64,000 nt of DNA, taken from Boswellia sacra. Lineage: Eukaryota > Streptophyta > Magnoliopsida > Sapindales > Burseraceae. Positions 63,001-64,000 of the stretch are shown here, piece by piece. The notes beneath the pieces were generated by a model. The model did no database searches. It was not told where the DNA came from and saw only the letters and a program-made list of their open reading frames with translations. Both the position numbers and the translations under genes were made by a program. The stretch spans positions 62,001 to 126,000 of the forward strand of contig SNVD02004691.1 in the NCBI GenBank assembly GCA_013180625.2, in the 5' to 3' direction. Every line of letters begins with the position of its first letter. Positions within the stretch are counted from its first letter, which is position 1.

Positions 63001-63179
63001 AAAGTGCTCCTTTGAGCAGTTTTAGTAGATATCTGCTCCTGTAGTTTTCTTAAATCTTTCAGTGTTGTTTCCGTGTGATGAATTTTAGCATCCACATCTT
63101 GGATGTTCCTTTCCAACTCCTGCATTTGATTTTTCATGGATTCTGTTTTTTCTTGATCTTGATCAATGCTTTCACGAAG
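29549..63179 (-). CDS. RAD50: RAD50, DNA double-strand-break repair ATPase (C-terminal 1,081 codons, partial at right edge)
   Basis: RAD50 is the SMC-like ATPase of the MRE11-RAD50-NBS1 complex, which tethers and processes DNA ends, protects telomeres and activates ATM. Exons, 5' to 3' on the minus strand: 62951-63179, 62560-62738, 62295-62465, 62015-62119, 61823-61930, 61528-61739, 61326-61418, 58950-59077, 58454-58568, 58223-58352, 57834-58043, 50090-50298, 33276-33477, 32265-32434, 31866-32190, 30849-30974, 30712-30764, 30145-30295, 30002-30064, 29762-29895, 29549-29681. All use GT-AG and all phases join, summing to 3,246 bases. The N-terminal 220 or so residues with Walker A lie beyond the right edge. 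Two introns are swollen by retrotransposons (16.6 and 7.5 kb), yet no exon is damaged, so the gene is probably functional. Confidence 0.95.
33478..36263 (-). other. Native part of the large RAD50 intron
   Basis: About 2.8 kb of original intron sequence before the copia insertion, AT-rich and non-coding. A CT repeat at 36051-36085 is listed separately. Short open frames here lack coding character. Confidence 0.6.
36051..36085. repeat. (TC)n microsatellite
   Basis: About 17 TC units without interruption, within the RAD50 intron and about 180 bp from the left end of the nested copia insertions. Confidence 0.9.
36479..38064 (-). pseudogene. Copia B reverse transcriptase/RNase H remnant
   Basis: On the minus strand: [14 protein letters not shown] and [14 protein letters not shown] of reverse transcriptase (37416-37757), then [20 protein letters not shown] (36843-37202), then an RNase H piece [19 protein letters not shown] (36589-36846). 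Gag, protease and integrase are missing and the catalytic YVDD segment is not intact, so this copy has large internal deletions and frame breaks. An A/T run interrupts it near 36850. Confidence 0.8.
38201..38553 (+). repeat. Left LTR of the inverted-LTR block
   Basis: 353 bp, TG...CA ends, with ATATAAGG near 38323 as promoter element. It reads 5'-LTR-like into the block. Confidence 0.85.
38554..40788. other. Interior of the block, left part: organelle-like DNA with a copia fragment
   Basis: Less AT-rich than the surrounding intron, with purine-rich stretches such as GCGAGGCGGGGGACTAGG and no intact gene. The texture resembles intergenic DNA of plant mitochondria, which also carry copia fragments; this is my impression and not a match. 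The copia relic is listed separately. Confidence 0.4.
39776..40596 (-). pseudogene. Old copia reverse transcriptase fragment inside the block
   Basis: Minus strand in order: [19 protein letters not shown] (40342-40410); [15 protein letters not shown]; the polymerase motif YVDDI near 40180; [20 protein letters not shown]; then [20 protein letters not shown] (39776-39976). Several stops and frame changes. It is a third copia lineage, distinct from copia A and B. Confidence 0.7.
40798..41813. mobile_element. Non-autonomous MULE-type element with doubled inverted ends
   Basis: Ends: left GGATTAATATCTCAAATC; right, read inward, GGGTTAATATCACAAACC. Flanks are TAAACGATA at 40789-40797 and TAAACGATA at 41814-41822: a perfect 9-bp duplication, the Mutator signature. 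The inverted ends are over 110 bp long. A second, similar inverted pair lies inside (about 40997-41130 and 41450-41580), so each end holds two copies of the terminal sequence. No transposase is present. Confidence 0.8.
41823..43065. other. Interior of the block, right part: organelle-like DNA
   Basis: 1.2 kb without a gene, relatively GC-rich, with stretches such as GAAAGGGCGGCGCATGGGC. It continues the texture of 38554-40788 across the MULE. Confidence 0.35.
43066..43419 (-). repeat. Right LTR of the inverted-LTR block
   Basis: 354 bp, inverted copy of 38201-38553 with scattered substitutions. On the minus strand it runs TGATAAGACCTGTG to GATCCTATCA. Confidence 0.85.
43837..44140. repeat. 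Tandem duplication, about 153-bp unit, in the copia A leader
   Basis: Two copies starting TTCATGTCCAGGTCGTG at 43837 and 43990, both ending near CAGACTTCTTTTTT. A few substitutions separate them. Confidence 0.85.
44297..44762. repeat. Tandem duplication, 236-bp unit, in copia A gag
   Basis: Units start CCAAGTATTTGATTGGCC at 44297 and 44533 and are nearly identical, so the duplication is younger than much of the other decay. It repeats the gag N-terminal segment [17 protein letters not shown]. Confidence 0.88.
45537..47860. repeat. Tandem array of the integrase region in copia A
   Basis: Units begin GTCCTACTTCTCATC at about 45539, 46247, 46961 and 47124, giving lengths of about 708, 714, 163 and 735 bp. 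Each long unit holds the integrase zinc-domain segment [17 protein letters not shown] and the start of the core. The short unit is a partial copy. Confidence 0.85.
49653..49844 (+). repeat. 3' LTR of copia A
   Basis: 192 bp, TGTTAAG to TCTCAACA, right after the polypurine tract; the reference for the split 5' copy. Confidence 0.9.
50090..50298 (-). CDS. RAD50: RAD50 exon isolated between two retrotransposon-filled introns
   Basis: A 209-bp exon translating from [18 protein letters not shown] to [10 protein letters not shown], part of the returning coiled coil. It is 7.5 kb from the exon before and 16.6 kb from the exon after, but its splice sites (AAG|GTC entry, AAA|GTATGT exit) and phase match both partners. 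Confidence 0.92.
50299..52264 (-). other. Native RAD50 intron sequence left of gypsy copy 2
   Basis: Non-coding AT-rich DNA with a degenerate (CCA)n/(CAC)n tract at about 51175-51285. No gene or element recognised. Confidence 0.6.
52270..52747 (+). repeat. 5' LTR of gypsy copy 2
   Basis: TGATAGGCC to GGATCCTATCA. A good TATA box, TATATAAA, at 52476-52483. Confidence 0.93.
52778..53744 (+). pseudogene. Gag of gypsy copy 2, with one frameshift
   Basis: ATG at 52778 ([17 protein letters not shown]) opens a coiled-coil N-terminus, then [20 protein letters not shown]. Near 53113 the frame shifts by one base and resumes as [20 protein letters not shown], the capsid core with [10 protein letters not shown] and VREYRRQFE. 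The zinc knuckle is [18 protein letters not shown] at 53742-53744 ends it; the same frame continues as protease-pol without a gap. Confidence 0.9.
53745..55898 (+). pseudogene. Protease, reverse transcriptase and RNase H of gypsy copy 2
   Basis: A continuous frame from the TGA at 53742 to a TGA at 55896-55898. Protease [10 protein letters not shown] near 53942; reverse transcriptase with [32 protein letters not shown] and the catalytic FFDDILIY near 54957; RNase H with [14 protein letters not shown] near 55396 and [18 protein letters not shown] at its end. No frame break inside, so the enzyme cores are intact, but both boundaries are stops. Similar in architecture to gypsy copy 1, which lost this very section. 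Confidence 0.92.
55899..57272 (+). pseudogene. Integrase and chromodomain of gypsy copy 2
   Basis: In frame with pol across the TGA at 55896-55898. Zinc domain HSGLLKTTQ ... CPVCQQNK; core [20 protein letters not shown] and [14 protein letters not shown] carry the two catalytic aspartates. The catalytic glutamate, expected in the GQTE position 36 residues after the second Asp, is lysine here (EGQSKVVNH, codon AAG at 56448-56450). It ends with a chromodomain-like [17 protein letters not shown] and a basic tail. Even with readthrough this integrase should not work. Confidence 0.92.
57224..57699 (+). repeat. 3' LTR of gypsy copy 2
   Basis: Near-identical to 52270-52747; TATATAAA at 57430-57437. 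The last codons of the integrase frame run into its first 50 bases. The outward-facing promoter points along the plus strand, antisense to RAD50. Confidence 0.93.
57834..63179 (-). CDS. RAD50: RAD50 exon block A: first coiled coil and zinc hook
   Basis: Eleven exons. From 62951-63179 (start [15 protein letters not shown]) to 58454-58568 the protein is a long charged coiled coil with heptad-like L/I/K/E pattern (for example [15 protein letters not shown] and KEITRALR). The exon 58223-58352 carries the zinc hook, [17 protein letters not shown], whose CxxC joins two RAD50 molecules through one zinc ion. Exon 57834-58043 starts the return coiled coil ([20 protein letters not shown]). All junctions keep frame. 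Confidence 0.93.
58569..58949 (-). other. RAD50 intron, nothing recognised
   Basis: Short A-rich intron with a poly-A run near 58690; no element seen. Confidence 0.6.
59078..61325 (-). other. RAD50 intron, 2.2 kb, nothing recognised
   Basis: AT-rich non-coding DNA with an A run near 60236-60256. No retroelement ends or inverted repeats were found by eye. Confidence 0.55.
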
Positions 63180-64000
63180 CTGCACAAAGACAACACAGCA
63201 TAAATTCAACTTTGTTCGAAATTTGACATAATGAGTACATGGACAACAGAAACCAAAAAAAAAAAAAAGAATACACTGACAGGTAAAAGAGAGCCAAAAA
63301 AGAAAAAAATCAGCACAATTGATGGACAAGAAAGAACATAATTCTTGCACTTAAAAGGTAGCCTAAGGCTATCCAACAACCTTTTGCTAATCATCAGGAT
63401 CTAGTTAGAAGAGAAGGAAAGAGGCATATGCTCCTGATTCTAAAAATAAATGGATAAAAAAGAGATAAAAATGACAAGCAAACACGATAAACAAATCTCC
63501 GGAAACAGATGAAGGAAAGTAAAAAAAGGAGCAGTAATAATACAGTCAACTTAGGAAGTTTTTACAAGAAAAATTTTATAGGAATTGCTGCTCCGTAAAA
63601 GGATAAAAATCCTGAAAGCTAAAAGTGAAACTGCCGAGTCGCAGCTAATATAACCAATTGCTGTGAGGAACTTGAGGAAAAAGACCACCTAATCTTTGAC
63701 TAGAGTGTAAGGTGTATTTATCACTATGGCATAAATACCATTTAAGTGCAAAAAGCATCCTGTCCACAACTGTCATCAACACCAACTAAACTACTGTGGA
63801 TGTCCAACCCCTAGGACAATCTAAAGAGAAGAAAAGTCCTTGTCTAGAGCACCAATATAAAGCCATGTCCTTCCAACCTTGTAGACCCACTCCCCTTGCC
63901 TAGCACACCACTTCCCACTCTTCCAGGTAAGAATGAAACAATAATCCACGACTTCTAAGAGCAGAATACTTTCGAGGAAAACTCTGTATAATGAGAAACC
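63180..64000 (-). other. RAD50 intron reaching the right edge
   Basis: No further exon with RAD50 similarity or a splice-compatible open frame was found up to 64000, so the next upstream exon lies outside the window. Confidence 0.5.

Overview
The window is nuclear DNA from a flowering plant, most likely a eudicot. The evidence is GT-AG introns, AT-rich intergenic DNA, plant-type housekeeping genes, and abundant Ty1/copia and Ty3/gypsy retrotransposons primed by initiator-tRNA-Met. I cannot name the species from the sequence alone. Three host genes are well supported: S-adenosyl-L-homocysteine hydrolase (minus, 13885-15854), cytosolic serine hydroxymethyltransferase (plus, 25585-27976), and the C-terminal four fifths of RAD50 (minus, 29549-63179, continuing past the right edge). 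A fourth locus, a DA1-like peptidase relative at 2223-5093, looks like a pseudogene.

Left arm (1-13.6 kb): the 3' end of a copia-type element with its LTR, a decayed TRIM, and the DA1-like pseudogene carrying a MULE-type MITE in its first intron. Then come a deleted chromovirus (gypsy) on the minus strand (5237-9870) and an 808-bp hAT-type non-autonomous element built around three tandem repeats (10220-11027). Middle (13.6-29.5 kb): two divergently transcribed methyl-cycle/one-carbon genes, SAHH and SHMT, about 9.7 kb apart. The DNA between them is AT-rich, with a SINE, a MITE and simple repeats but no convincing gene. SHMT and RAD50 are convergent, 1.6 kb apart.

Right arm (29.5-64 kb): 21 exons of RAD50 join in a continuous frame of 1,081 codons plus a stop, although two introns are greatly expanded by retrotransposons. 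The 16.6-kb intron (33478-50089) holds nested insertions: a copia element (36269-49844); inside its 5' LTR a second copia element in the opposite orientation (36296-43470); inside that element's 5' LTR a 5.2-kb block bounded by two inverted 354-bp LTRs (38201-43419); and inside the block a MULE-type element (40798-41813). The target-site duplications agree and the split LTRs add up to the length of their intact partners. The next large intron (50299-57833) holds a nearly full-length gypsy chromovirus (52270-57699) with highly similar LTRs and a perfect 5-bp duplication, but with stops, a frameshift and a changed integrase catalytic residue.

I found no CRISPR, operon, or clearly new multigene system. 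The most unusual object is the inverted-LTR block. Both ends are integration-competent LTR tips flanked by one 5-bp duplication, and its interior is non-retroelement DNA with a plant-mitochondrial look plus an old copia fragment. This suggests that foreign DNA was captured between two LTR ends and integrated as one unit. All splice sites, LTR limits and similarities were read by eye; no alignment or database search was run.
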